From Coptis chinensis (taxonomy: Eukaryota > Streptophyta > Magnoliopsida > Ranunculales > Ranunculaceae), in assembly GCA_015680905.1 (NCBI GenBank), contig CM027383.1:87949001-88013000 (forward strand): 64,000 nt of DNA, in the 5' to 3' direction. Below are positions 46,600 through 57,783 of the stretch, one piece after another. Both the position numbers and the translations under genes were made by a program. Numbering within the stretch: position 1 is the first letter of the stretch; every line of letters starts with the position of its first letter. A model generated the notes under the pieces. That model was not told where the DNA came from. It saw only the letters and a list, made by a program, of their open reading frames with translations, and did not search any database.

Positions 46600-46866
46600 T
46601 CCAACCAACCTACTGCAACCCTAGCCGACTCAGGTAAAACATGTCTTCATACAAATGGTAACAACTCTTGGGTCATTGACTCAGGAGCTTCTTATCATAT
46701 GACAGGTAATCCCAAGTTGTTTTCTAATCTTGAGTATACTCATACACCATCATCTATCATATTAACAAATGGGGCTAAGGCTAGTATTCTTGGTCGGAGT
46801 ACTATTCAGTTAACTCGTTATGTGTCACTTGTCTCTGTCTTGCTTATTCAAAAATTTTCCCTTTAA
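46600..46866 (+). pseudogene. Copia aspartic protease
   Basis: The active-site segment WVIDSGASYHMTG lies at 46669-46707, followed by NPKLFSNL and SIILTNGAKASILG. The triad D-S-G is intact. It is open as part of a 236-codon frame from gag (46156-46866) and then ends in a frameshift after IQLTRYVSL, where the next region (LPFNLLSVH-like) continues in another frame. Confidence 0.88.
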
Positions 46867-47059
46867 TCTATTGTCTGTTCATTGTCTCACCCAATCACTT
46901 CACTGTAATGTCATGTTTTCTTCCACTCATGTTGTGTTTCAGGATCTACAGACAATGACACTAGTTGGTGGGGGGTATGAGCACGGTGGCATCTATTTCT
47001 TTCAAGATGGTTATGGGCACTCTCACCAGAAGTAAGCTCTCACAGTCTCGGTCTCTCCT

Positions 47060-47893
47060 GTTCAGTGGCATAGACGTCTTGGTTATCTTCCTCTGGCTAG
47101 TTTACGAAGTTTAGTTCCCGGTATTTCTTCTAGTATTCAGTCTTTAAGTTATGAGGTTTGTGAGTTAGCTAAACATCATCGTGTTACTTACAAAAATAGG
47201 TTAAATAAGTGTTCTAATGCTCCTTTTCAGTTAGTTCATTCAGATGTCTGGGGTCCGTGTAGAACCACTAGCCTTTTTGGAGCCAAGTACTTTATTACTT
47301 TTATCAATGATTTCTCTCGTGTTTGTTGGGTATATATTATGGAAAATCATTCTCAAGTATTCTCTGTCTTTCAAAAATTCTATGCTAAGATTACTAATCG
47401 GTATTCTACACACATGCATATTTTTCGAACTAATAATGCCAAAGACTATACATCTACAATATTCAAGTATTTTTTAGATGACCATGGCATTACACATCAA
47501 ACCTCATGTGTGGATACACCTCAACAAAATGGGGTTGCTGAGAGAAAGAACATACCCATTCTTGAAGTTTCCCGATGTTTAATGTTTCAAACAAATCTCC
47601 CAAAGTTTTATTAGGTAGAGGCAGTCCTTACTACCACATACTTGATTAATCGTATGCCCTCTTCAGTGTTAGGTGGAAAAACACCACACTCTGTTCTTTT
47701 TCCTAGTTTCCATCTTCCCCCTCGTACTTTTGGTTATGTCTGCTGTGTTCATAATCTTCAACCAAGTCATGATAAATTGGACTCTCGTGCAATTAAGTGT
47801 GTTTTCCTTGGGTATTCACGCACACAGAAAGGGTACAAGTGTTATAGTCCTCATCTGCGCAAATCCTTTGTATGTGTTGATGTTACTTTTTTT
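47060..47893 (+). pseudogene. Copia integrase
   Basis: The GAG-pre-integrase/zinc segment reads WHRRLGYLPLASLRSLV at about 47066. The core has LVHSDVWGP (first catalytic Asp), IFRTNNAKDYTS where RxDNxxEY is expected (second Asp changed to Asn), and DTPQQNGVAERKN (catalytic Glu). Then come YLINRMPSSVLGGKTPHSVL and CVFLGYSRTQKGYKCYSP. The similarity stops at VDVTFF at about 47890, where Gypsy sequence begins. A stop at 47612 and frame changes occur. Confidence 0.9.
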
Positions 47894-47894
47894 A

Positions 47895-50218
47895 CAAAAC
47901 AAAATAAAAATAAAAATCAGCCTACCCATCTTTAAATGAGTATGAGAATAGAGATGAAATGAATAATAGGAAAGAGAAAGACCTTTGAAACCAAAAATTT
48001 GTTAGTTGATTCAAATAAGAAAAGAAAGTTTTCATCCAAAGAAAAGAAAAAATAAATAAATAAATAAAAAGTTAGAACTTCAAAAACAGAATCAAAGGAG
48101 TCAAAATCCAAAAGAAAAAGGAAAAAAATGGCTAAGGATGGAAACAAAGTGAAGAAGCAAAGTAAAGAACAAGGTTTTCTCTAGTTACATAATATGAAGA
48201 CTCTATTATCTCAAACAGTTTTTTTTTTTTTATATCCATTTCTTTCATTCTTAAACCATCACCTAATCCCCGCAACACCTAATAAAGACCTTTAGCTCAA
48301 TTAGGAATAGGTTAATGTGACAGTAAGTGGCAGATTTGTTTGATCGACTTCGGCTTCCTTGTGTGTCATTGATATTGTAAGGTAAAGTGTGCCCACTGCA
48401 CGCTGGAGTGAGCGAAAATTGAGTGGAAAAATCAGAGTGGTTTTTGTCTTGACATATATCTCACCTACTTAAGGACCCTATTCCAAAGTTTCAGAAACGG
48501 ACCTGTTATTGCATTTCATAGCATAGTTCATTGTATATATGTTTATTCGTACATGATTGATTATTATGCACGTATTAGCTTAGATATTGACTTGATTATT
48601 CTGTATTTGTTGCTTGTGTGATGTATAGATATCTGAGGATAAAGTAGGAAACAATATTTTTATTTCTTAGTCGTTATAGTATAGATGAAGTTTATGAGTA
48701 CCTTCTCTGGAAAACTCTCATGAGGCTATAAGTCGTCCACTAGGGAATTCATAGTGGTTTAAGGCCTTGTTGCATATGGTCAATGCAATTGTACTCAGCA
48801 AAAAGAGTAGTTAGAACTCCATTTTTGGTCACTTATATTAATTTCTCATATTTGCTTGAGGACAAACAAAATGCTATTTGGGGGTGGTTTGATAAGATCC
48901 CAAAATTATAGTTTTAACTCCTTAATATCATTACATTTAGACCAATTATGTGTATAATAAATATGAGTTAGTACTGTTTACGTGCATTTATGTATTTCAG
49001 ACATTGGAGTCAAATATGTGAAGAAACATGTCACTTTTATGAGATAAAGGAGCAAAGGTTGGTTGCTAATAGGTTCTATGATTAAAGGCCAAGATTCAAG
49101 GAGAAAAAGCTTTTTTAAAGCTCGGTCAAAGCTGAAAAGTCAAATTCAACGCAGGCAGAAATATAGTAGAAAAGTCAACAGAACTTCCGTAGGCCGTATA
49201 TTTAGACTCAGACCTCAGAATTGGGCCTATTATATGTCAAAACGACCGGCTCAGAAAGAGCTTTCTAAAAGTCTAGACCTTGACCCAATTACAAGGAGCA
49301 AAAGTGGATGAAAAAGCTGTTGTAGTAATTTCCAACAGAAAAACCCTTTTTAGACTTATGTAATTAGGTTTTGGGCTTGATTTAAGGGCCCAAAACATGG
49401 CTCCAAAGCCCTTGCACGAAAATGTAGACCTAGCCTCTCTTATATAAAGAGGACTAAGGCATATAATGAGATATACTTAGACTTAGATATATATAATTAA
49501 TTAGAAATAGATAATTAGATTTTAGACTTAGTTATTAGTTTAAACCTTAGTTAATTATTGTTCTTCAGTATTCATTAAATTAATAAAAGTTCATTATTGA
49601 TTCTTCATTATGTCTTCTTCTTATATATCTGTTTATGATAGTCTAATGACATCTAGCTAAACCTTTATTAGAGGGGTTTGATGAAACTTGATGAAGACTT
49701 GATATGTTAGTTAGAATTATTACTTGTAAAAAGTTTCACTCTAGAAGGATAGTTGATTCGCCATGAGAATGAGTTAGACTTCATCACATGCTAATTATTA
49801 GTTGGCAGAGATTGTCATGAGTAATTAGGGATCAACACTTAATCTTATTTGATTAGGACTGCAATAATCGACACTAGCATATTAGGAATACATCAAGTGG
49901 ATTCAAATCCCCCTAATCCCTTCTCCATATTCACATTTCAATATTCTATTATCATAGTATAAGTTTAACATCTTATTTAAATTCAATTGCCATATTAGTG
50001 TAATTCAATTCATTACTCTCAACTATTTTGTTAGTAGCGATTAAACTAACGGAAACTTACGTTTAAAGGACTATGAGTGGAACGAATTCTCTACTCCATT
50101 TATTGCATGATTCAAGAGAGTATATAACTTTGATAGTCTAGAGTAAAATTACTATTCTTTACTTCTGTTTAAGTTTAATTAGTTAAATATGAGTAAAACA
50201 TAGTTTTTACATTTATCA
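47895..50218 (+). mobile_element. Element B: 3' end of an Athila-like element (3' UTR, PPT and LTR) inside the Copia
   Basis: From 47895 the sequence is homologous to the 3' UTR of element C in reverse complement (TTTTACAAAACAAAATAAAA and onward). It leads through a polypurine tract at 48876-48889 (TTTGGGGGTGGTT) to an LTR at 48890-50218 (TGATAAGATCC...TTTATCA, 1329 bp). It lies in plus orientation, opposite to A, C and D. The gag-pol part and 5' LTR are missing. At 50219 Copia sequence resumes ([11 protein letters not shown] of RT). No second target duplicate is visible, so deletion after insertion is likely. Confidence 0.88.
48890..50218 (+). repeat. Element B 3' LTR
   Basis: 1329 bp. Collinear in inverted orientation with the element C LTR (1312 bp once its LINE is removed). 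It includes the uninterrupted version of the LINE target (about 49703-49735), which defines the LINE insertion in C. Confidence 0.9.
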
Positions 50219-51736
50219 AAGCTCTATCCCATCCTGGCTGGAGGCAAGCAATGGACGAGGAGTTGAGTGCCTTGTATTCTAATGACACTTGGGTCCTTAC
50301 AGATCTTCCTTCTGGAAAGAAAGCGGTTGCTTGTAAGTGGGTTTTTACTATTATACATAATCTGGATGGTACTATTTCTCGATTAAAGGCTCACCTGGTT
50401 GCAAAAGGCTTTACCCAGACTTATGGTATTGATTACTCCGAGACGTTTTCTCCTGTTGCAAAGTTAGCCTCTGTGCGTATTGTTATTCCTATTGATGTTC
50501 ATCATCACTGGCCTCTGTTTCAGTTGGATGTGAAGAATTCCTTTTTACATGGATATCTCCTAGAGGAAATCTATATGGTATAACCTCTTAGTTTTGTTGC
50601 TCAAGGGGGGAAAGTTTGTCGATTAAAGAAGTCTCTTTATGGGCTCAAGCAGTCTCCCTTAGCTTGGTTTGCAAAGTTTAGCCATGTTTTGATGGCTAAT
50701 GGAATGACTAGGTGTGAATATGATCATTCCATTTTTTACCGAAAGACCCAGCAAGGAATTATTGTCTTAGTTGTGTATGTTGATGATATCATTGTCATAG
50801 GGTCTGACAAATAGGGTATTGCTTGAGTTAAAGTCAATCTCTTAAGATAGTTCCATTCCAAAGATTTAGGAGAACTGAAGTATTTCTTAGGCATTGAAGT
50901 TACAAGGTTCCCTGGTGAAATTCATCTCTCACAGAGAAAGTATGTATTATACCTGCTCAGTGAGACATGTAATTTAGGAGCTCACCCAGTAGAGACTCCT
51001 ATGGATTTGAATGACAAACTCAATCAGATGTTGGAGAGTTGTATGCCAATATTGAGGGATACCGTAGACTGGTAGGAAAGCTGATCTATGCTACTATCAC
51101 TCGCCCAGATATCTCGTTTGCAATCAGTGTAGTATCTCAGTATATGCATGCACCACGGATTCCTCACTACCAAGCAGCTTATTCGTATTGTGCGGTATTT
51201 GAAAGGTTCTCCTAGTCGTGGATTGGTATATCATTCTAATGGAAATTTTGATGTTGTTGGATATTCAGATGCTGATTATGTAGGATCAGTTTCAAATAGA
51301 TGATCCACCACTAGGGTATTGTACCTTCCTTTGTGGAAATTTGGTGACATGGAAGAGTAAAAAGCAAATAGTTGTGTCAAAGTCTAGTGCAGAGGCTGAG
51401 TAAAGAGCTATGGCTCAGGGGACTAGTGAGTTAATGTGGATTCGTAATCTGCTACATAAGTTAGGTTTCGAGGTACAGCTACTGATCCCTCTTCATTGTG
51501 ACAATCAGGCAGCTATTCATATCGCTTCTAATCCAGTATTTCATGAGCAAACTAAGCACATAGAGGTAGATTGTCATTATGTTAGGCATAAGGTTGAAAC
51601 AAAGGAGATAAGTACTCCTTATGTGGAATCTAGAGATCAGTTAGCTGATATCTTCACCAAACCATCAGTGATTCATCCAGTTTTGAATTATATTGGTAAC
51701 AAGCTGGGCATGAGAGATATCTATACTCCAGCTTGA
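50219..51736 (+). pseudogene. Copia reverse transcriptase and RNase H
   Basis: RT starts [20 protein letters not shown] and continues with [53 protein letters not shown] and the catalytic VYVDDIIV at about 50778. Then come DLGELKYFLGIEV and VRYLKGSPSRGL. RNase H shows YSDADYVG (51270) and, in the last open frame (51410-51736), ELMWIRNLLHKLG, CDNQAAIHIASNPVFHEQTK and HIEVDCHYVR, then QLADIFTKP. Stops at 50581, 50812 and others, and frameshifts near 51040-51150 and 51300-51400, inactivate it. The YVDD box is intact. Confidence 0.92.
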
Positions 51737-51743
51737 AGGGGGG

Positions 51744-51981
51744 TGTTGAAATATGTAGAGTCTCACACATTCTATAAGTGTGAGACCGTATCTTATTTAG
51801 TAGTTTCTATTTTAGTGAAACCAATTACCCAGTATAAATATATGAATTGTATGTTAGAGTAAATATACTCTAAATCCTACCTTCTTCTTGTTCCTCCATC
51901 ATTTCTTCTTCTCCTCTACTTCATCTCTTCAACCTAACCAACTAACCACTATATGAATCTAGCTCCTAGCATAATTTAACA
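51744..51981 (+). repeat. Copia 3' LTR
   Basis: 238 bp, TGTTGAAATATG...AATTTAACA, preceded by GAAGGGGGG (polypurine tract) and followed by the CTTTC duplicate. Confidence 0.93.
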
Positions 51982-51986
51982 CTTTC

Positions 51987-52494
51987 TATTCAATTTTTAT
52001 TTTATTTATTATTTATTTATTGATTTTAAATTCACAAAATGAATAGGAAAACAGAAAAAACAACCTAAATTGTAGATTTTCTCAAATAAACAAAATATGT
52101 GAAAGAACCTAACGGAAAGTGACTAGTGTTATGCTCCATAGACCAATACATGCTGCAAGGCTTACACTAAGCTATACTACTTTAGTTCGTTGGACCTCGC
52201 TTTGAACTGGGAGAAGGGCTTGGTAAGTGAATTGAGACAAAGGTGGAGTGTTGTTCTTTTTGTTATCTCTATTTCTAAGAAAACCAAAACCCTTCGTTCC
52301 TTGGGTTTTGGTTAAGTTTTATTATTTTTAGCAAGCCATTTGGCCCGGCCTATGGCCGGACTTGCTACATAGATAGCTAATAACTCAAAAGCCAAAAGTC
52401 CACTTTGATAAATAATATATATATATATTGATAGCTAATATATGATTTATTGGGTATACTTTGTTTAAAGGGTTTATATTTTTCTAATTTTTTT
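51987..52494. other. About 500 bp spacer between the Copia and the HSP70-like fragment
   Basis: AT-rich; no gene or element termini recognised. A GC-richer patch 'ggcccggcctatggccgg' lies at about 52342, an imperfect palindrome. Confidence 0.4.
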
Positions 52495-52728
52495 TGAAGG
52501 GGATTGTTAACCAAGTTCTCAAACATCTTTTCTGGCTGATACATCAGCAGTAGTGAAAGACAAATCGATGTCAATTTCAAATCTAGATGAGAGTCCTACC
52601 TTAGCTTTCTCAGCTGCTTGATGAAGCATTTGGACAACTAACTTGCCGATTGTAGAATCAATCCCATGAATGCATTTGATCTCACTTACCAAATTCTCCA
52701 CTACGACATTGTCAAAGTCCTCCCCACC
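52495..52728 (-). pseudogene. HSP70 (mitochondrial-type) gene fragment broken by Gypsy element C
   Basis: On the minus strand, beginning at the edge of the element C LTR, the sequence reads GGEDFDN then VENLVSEIKCIHGID, QAAEKAKVGLSS and IDLSFTTAD, followed after a frame change by KMFENLVNN. These match the HSP70 ATPase domain from the GGEDFDN motif through AAEKAKxELSS and FITADxSG to KFExLVNN; the SE-(F/I)K and GID features and the FITAD run resemble the mitochondrial/DnaK-like branch. A stop and small deletion show it is a pseudogene. The N-terminal portion should lie beyond element C, outside the window. Confidence 0.72.
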
Positions 52729-53211
52729 TGATAAAAGTAAAAACTATCATTTACTCCTACTTAACTAATTAAACTTAAACAGAAGTAAAGAATACAAATT
52801 TACTCTAAACTATCAAAGTTCTACTCTCTTGAATCATGCAATATATGGAGTAGAGAATTCGTTCCACTCCTAGTTCTTTAAACGTAAGTTTCCGCTAGTT
52901 TAATCGATACTAACAAAATGGTTGAGAGTAATGAATTGAATTATCTAATATGGCAATTGAACTTAAATAAGATGTTTAACTTATACTATGATAATTGAAT
53001 ATTGAAATGTGAATATGGATAAGGGATTAGGGGGATTTGAATCCACTTGATGTACTCCTAATATGATAGTTATGATTATTACAGTCCTAATCAAATAAGA
53101 TTAAGTGTTGATCCCTAATTACTCATGGCAATTTCTGCCAACTAATAATTAGCATGTGAGAAAGTCCAACTTATTCTCATGGCGAATCAACTATCCTTCT
53201 AGAGTGAAACT

Positions 53212-55064
53212 TTTTTTTTTTTTTTTGAAAAAACTAGGGGCTCAGTCCCCAAACTTTTTATATATCAGGATCTCAAGTACATAATACCTTCTTTATCCTT
53301 CATGGTCAATACATGCATTTTTCGATCTATCGGGGGAATAAAGAGCAAAAAATCATTACATACTTCTCTCTTCGATTTCGCTAGGTAATCAGCTACTTGG
53401 TTACCCTCCCGGAAGATATGGACAAATGACAAGTGATCAAACTCCATACTCACAGCTTGGATATGTGCTACCAAGTTTCTACAGATTACCCGCGGTGGTT
53501 TTCCTTTTTTAGTTAAGATCTGACCCCCCCGCATGGAATCCGATTGCACTTGAAGCCGCTTTGATTCTCAACAGTATTAATTGCCTTCCACCTTTTTAAG
53601 AACCGCAGCGAGAAGCTCCCGAAAGATAACCGATAGTCTCTTAGAACTTAATCATCGACGCCATTATCACTTCCCCATTCTGTCCCAAGCAAGACTCCTC
53701 CATAGCCCCGCCACCCCTCTTGCACCGACCCATCAAGATTCAGACCATCAGATCCACCTCCAAACTTTTCCCATTTCACCCACTTTTCCTCCTTGTGTAT
53801 AACTTTTACCCCGATTCCCAACTTTGCCAATAACACTTTAGTTCCCACTTATTCCTGAACAGATTCCAACGTAGATCTTCATACTATTAAGGACCTTTTG
53901 GCTTACCTCATCAGCTGCTTTAAAATGATTTTTCTTCAACCTCCGTTTACTCGATCCATATAGCCTCGTGACCGCAAAAATGTAAAGGCTCTAATCACTT
54001 CTGACACCATGGTATTCGCTCTGCTTAATCGCATTAAGTAATACCATTCATCATGGGATTCTCTCACAGTGGCTGGTAGTCCCATCGCCTTCTTGAACTC
54101 ATCCCAGACTAGCTTAGAGTAGGAACAATCAAAAAATAGATGGGCAGAACTTTCCTCATGGTTTCCACACAAACAACACTTTGTAGAACTGATAATCTTC
54201 TTCGCCACCAGTCGATTCTATGTTGGAAGAGCTCCAGAGAACAATTGCCAAACTGTGAATGAGTGCTTTGGGACTGAGTACTTCCCCCATACTATCTTGA
54301 ACCATTTGACTTTACTCCTCACATTTTTAGGACAGAGTATGTCGATGATGTGTAGAAATCTCCCCGAGCTGTTAGGTGTCCATGTAACCCGGTCTTACGT
54401 GATGTAGCGTTAATCTCCGTGTTCATAATCCTTTCCTTTACCTCACACTCCCAAGATCGGTGATTACCCTTGACCAGCCCCCATCAGCTATCACCGACAC
54501 CTTGGCATCTTCGGTACTACATTTGCTAGTAGAGCTCGCTTTGACTGTTGAGAATAAGAGGGCTCGAGCACCATGGGTCATGCCGTAAGCCGGGTACCAT
54601 TTCCATTCGCAATACAAGATCTCGATGAACTTCCATGATATCTCTATGTTTCATTATGCCCTCCACACCCATGAACAAATCCCTGAGTTTTCATGGTCCA
54701 AAAATGTTTTTGCTTGATGTGATGTTGCCATGCCCATTTGACCCATAGACTCTCTGATCTCTGTGCAAGTTTAAAAACCAGTCCACAATATGCTGCTTTA
54801 TTCCAAACTCTAAGGTCAACAAGGCCTATCCCTCCGTGTTCTTTATCTAGTCTGAGAGTCGCACTACTTGCATGGTGCATCTTCTTTTCCATGCTTGGCC
54901 CAGCCCATATAAACCTGTTACATAATTTTGCCACCTTGTCTATCACATTCAAAGGAAGGACGAAAATTTGAGCCCAGTAGGTTTGAAAGGAAGATAAGAC
55001 TGATTTCACCAATTGCACTCTCCCGGCTCTGTTGAGGTCCTTATTCTTCCAGTTAGATATCCAA
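53212..55064 (-). mobile_element. 5'-truncated LINE inserted in the element C LTR
   Basis: The LTR sequence is duplicated as TGAAACT at 53205-53211 and 55065-55071; the uninterrupted LTR of element B confirms a single TGAAACT there in the empty site. A run of 15 T at the left (53212-53226) is the poly-A tail of the minus-strand LINE. The copy begins inside the RT thumb and extends to RNase H and 3' end. This is a typical target-primed, 5'-truncated insertion. Confidence 0.92.
53265..55064 (-). pseudogene. LINE ORF2 C-terminal half: RT thumb, zf-RVT, RNase H
   Basis: Reading right to left: ISNWKNKDLNRAGRVQLVKS and WAQIFVLPLNVI (RT thumb), then RFIWAG and HGGIGLVDLRVWNKAAYCGL. The zf-RVT domain at about 54210-53940 has CCLCGNHEESSAHLFFDCSY then WDEFKKAMGL. 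RNase H is recognisable near 53549-53300 as LVAHIQAVSMEFDHLSFVHI and REGNQVADYLAKS, containing the conserved H-x-x-R-E-x-N-x-x-A-D motif. Frameshifts occur between these blocks. This half is what the LINE at 1092-5130 lacks, but the two are separate insertions. Confidence 0.88.
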
Positions 55065-55914
55065 TGAAACTCTTAACAAGCAATAATTTTAACTAACATA
55101 TCAAGTCTTCATCATTCTTTATCAAACCCCTCTAATAGAGGTTTAGCTAGAGGTCATAAATAGATATATAATAAGAAGACATGATGAAGAACAATACTTT
55201 CTTTTATTAATCTAATGATTACTGAAGAACAATAAATAACTTAAGTTTAAACTAATAACTAAGTCTAAATTTTAATTATCTATCTCTAATTAATTATATC
55301 TATCTAAATCTAAGTATATTTAAGTATATGCCTTATTCCTCTTTATATAAGAGAGGCTAGGTCTACATTTTCGTGCATGGGCTTTGGAGCCATGTTTTTG
55401 GGCCCTTAAATCAAGTCCAAAACCTAATTACATAAGTCCAAAAAGGGTTTCTCTATTGGTAATTGTTGCAACAGCCTTTTCGTCTACTTTTGCTCATCTT
55501 ATTTGGTTAAGGTCTAAACCGTTAGAAAGCTCTTTCCGAGCCGGTCGTTTTAACATATAATATGCCCAATTCCAAAGCAAGAGTCCAAAGATACGACCTG
55601 CAGAAGTTCTATTGACTTTTCTACTCTATTTCTACCCGCGTTGACTTTGACTTTTTCAGCTTTGACTGGGCTTTAAAAAGGTTTTTTCTCCTTAAATTTT
55701 GGCCTTTAATCATTGAACTTCTTAGCAACCAACCTTTGCTCCTTTATCTCGCAAAAGTGACATGTTTATTCACATATTTGACTCCAATGCCTGAAATACA
55801 TAAACGCACGTAAACAGTACTAACTCATATTTATTATACACATAATTGGTCTAAATATAATGATATTAAGAGTTAAAACTACAGTTTTGGGCTCTTATCA
55901 AACCACCCGCAAAT

Positions 55915-57783
55915 AGCATTTTACTTGTCCTCAAGCAAATATGAGAAATTAATATAAGTGACCAAAAATGGAGTTTTAACTAATCATTTTTCGCCGAGTG
56001 TGATTGCATTGACCATATGCAACAAGGCCTTAAACCATTAGGAATTCCATAGTGGACGACGTTATAGCCTCGTGAGAGTTTTCTAGAGAAGGTATTCACA
56101 AACTTCATCTATACTACAACGACTAAGAAATAAAATTACTGTTTCCTACTTTATTATCAGATATCTATACATTTCACTAGCAATGAATACAAAATAATCA
56201 AGTTGAAATGTAAGTTAATACGTGCATAATAATCAATCATCTACGAATAAACATATATATAATAAACTATGCTACGAAATGCAATAACAGGTTCATTTCT
56301 GAAACTTTGGAATAGCCTCCTTAAGTAGGTCCTCACATATATGTCAAGACAAAAACCACTCTGATTTTTCTACTCAAGTTTAAAACACTCCAAATTAATA
56401 CAAAGGCACACTTTTACCTTACAATCTCAATGACACACAAGGAAGCCGAAGTCGATCAAACATATATGTCACTTACTATCACACTACCCTATTCCTAATT
56501 GAGCTAGAGGTCTTTATTAGGTGTTGCGGGGATTAGGTGATGGTTTAAGAATGAAGGAAATGGATATTCAAAAAGAACCAATCTGAGATAATATAGTCTT
56601 CATATTATGTAACTAGATAAAACCTTGTTCTTTACTTTGCTTCTACACTTTGTTTCCATCCTTAGCTATTTTTTTTTTTTTTTTCTTTGGCTTTTGACTC
56701 CTTTGATTCTATTTTTAAGGTTCTAACTTTTTCTTTTTTTTTTTTTTTCTTTTCTTTGGATAGAAATTTCCTTTTCTTATTTGAAGCAACTAACAAATCC
56801 TTGGTTTCAAAGATTTTTCTATTTATTCTTCATTTCATCTCTATTCTCAGACTCATTCAAAAATGGGTAGGCTGATTTTTATTTTTATTTTGTTTTGTAA
56901 AAGGGTAAAAGATTTGCGGTTTATGAAAGGCTAAAGAAAGGCTCAGAGGGGCGACTAGCGTAAATAATTTCATATAGGTTTCAATTTCTGGCTATAGCAA
57001 TTCAAAGAGGGCCTAAATTCTCACTTAGGATATGGTATAGTGATCAAGCAAGTGGACGTGTGATTTCTCTATCGGAATTTACTTCTCCCTTCTGTCATTT
57101 CTCAAATATTTCACTCATATAAGTTTTAGGCTATATTCTCACAGGATTTGTAGAATAAGTACTCTAGCCTAGATTTCAGAAACTTACTGCCAAACAATCA
57201 TAGATACTCATGCAATATATTTATAGAAATATGTAATGATTATTACCTACATATTAACCTAAATTTCTAAAAACTATTCTAATTTAAGAGCTAATGTGAA
57301 ATATCTAGACTATTGGCATCATAAAGAAAGAAACAATACCAATATTCCTAAGTGTATAGCATAAACTATTTATTTATATTTTTTAATTTTTTAATTTTTT
57401 TACTATAAAACAAGTGCATATTATACATATATTATCCTAATAGGTGCCTTAATTTACAAGTGTTTCTATGCCACCCCCAAACAAGAACATGCTTTGTCCT
57501 CAAAGTATTAAAATAAGAAGGTTAGGAAATACCATTAAAACGCATCAAAATTGAAGAACAACTGCAAAACAAATTTAAAACATACTAATATAGATAAATA
57601 AAAACAGATGCAACTCTATATGAGTTCCACCCATTATGGGGTTAACAAGAATTAACTTGCTTGGGACATAAGCAGACACGAACACAAATTAAAAACTTAC
57701 CTCATATCCCGCATTTATTCGGCGTCCTCCTCCTCAATAAAGAATTGAGGTTCCTTGGCATTCTGCCACGCCAAGATAATTTG
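55915..57783 (-). other. Element C 3' untranslated region
   Basis: Non-coding and collinear with 8741-10689 of element A and, inverted, with 47895-48875 of element B. T-rich tracts lie at about 56669-56683 and 56736-56748, where element A has 66 T. The sequence immediately left of ORF4's stop includes 'tgaggttccttggcattctgccacgcc', also present in A. Confidence 0.75.

Larger units (their letters stand above)
45042..51981 (+). mobile_element. Copia LTR retrotransposon, full length but dead, with an Athila-like fragment inside
   Basis: Short LTRs at 45042-45275 and 51744-51981 (TGTTGAAATATG...TTTAACA; the left copy has TA instead of TG) are flanked by the 5-bp duplication CTTTC at 45037-45041 and 51982-51986. 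An initiator-tRNA primer site follows the left LTR, and a GAAGGGGGG tract precedes the right one. Domains are in Copia order: gag, protease, integrase, RT, RNase H. Frames are broken many times. The segment between integrase and RT is replaced by element B (47895-50218). Confidence 0.95.
52729..55900 (-). repeat. Element C 3' LTR, interrupted by a LINE
   Basis: TGATAAAAG at 52729 to CTCTTATCA at 55900. Without the LINE and one target duplicate it is about 1312 bp, collinear with the element B LTR in inverted orientation. Confidence 0.9.

Noticed and set aside
1092..55064. The LINE at 1092-5130 (lacking its 3' half) and the LINE at 53212-55064 (only a 3' half) could be one LINE split by everything between them
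   Set aside because: Both are on the minus strand, but the second has its own poly-A tail, 5' truncation and TGAAACT duplication inside the element C LTR, so it is a separate insertion; the order on the chromosome is also wrong for a single split minus-strand LINE.
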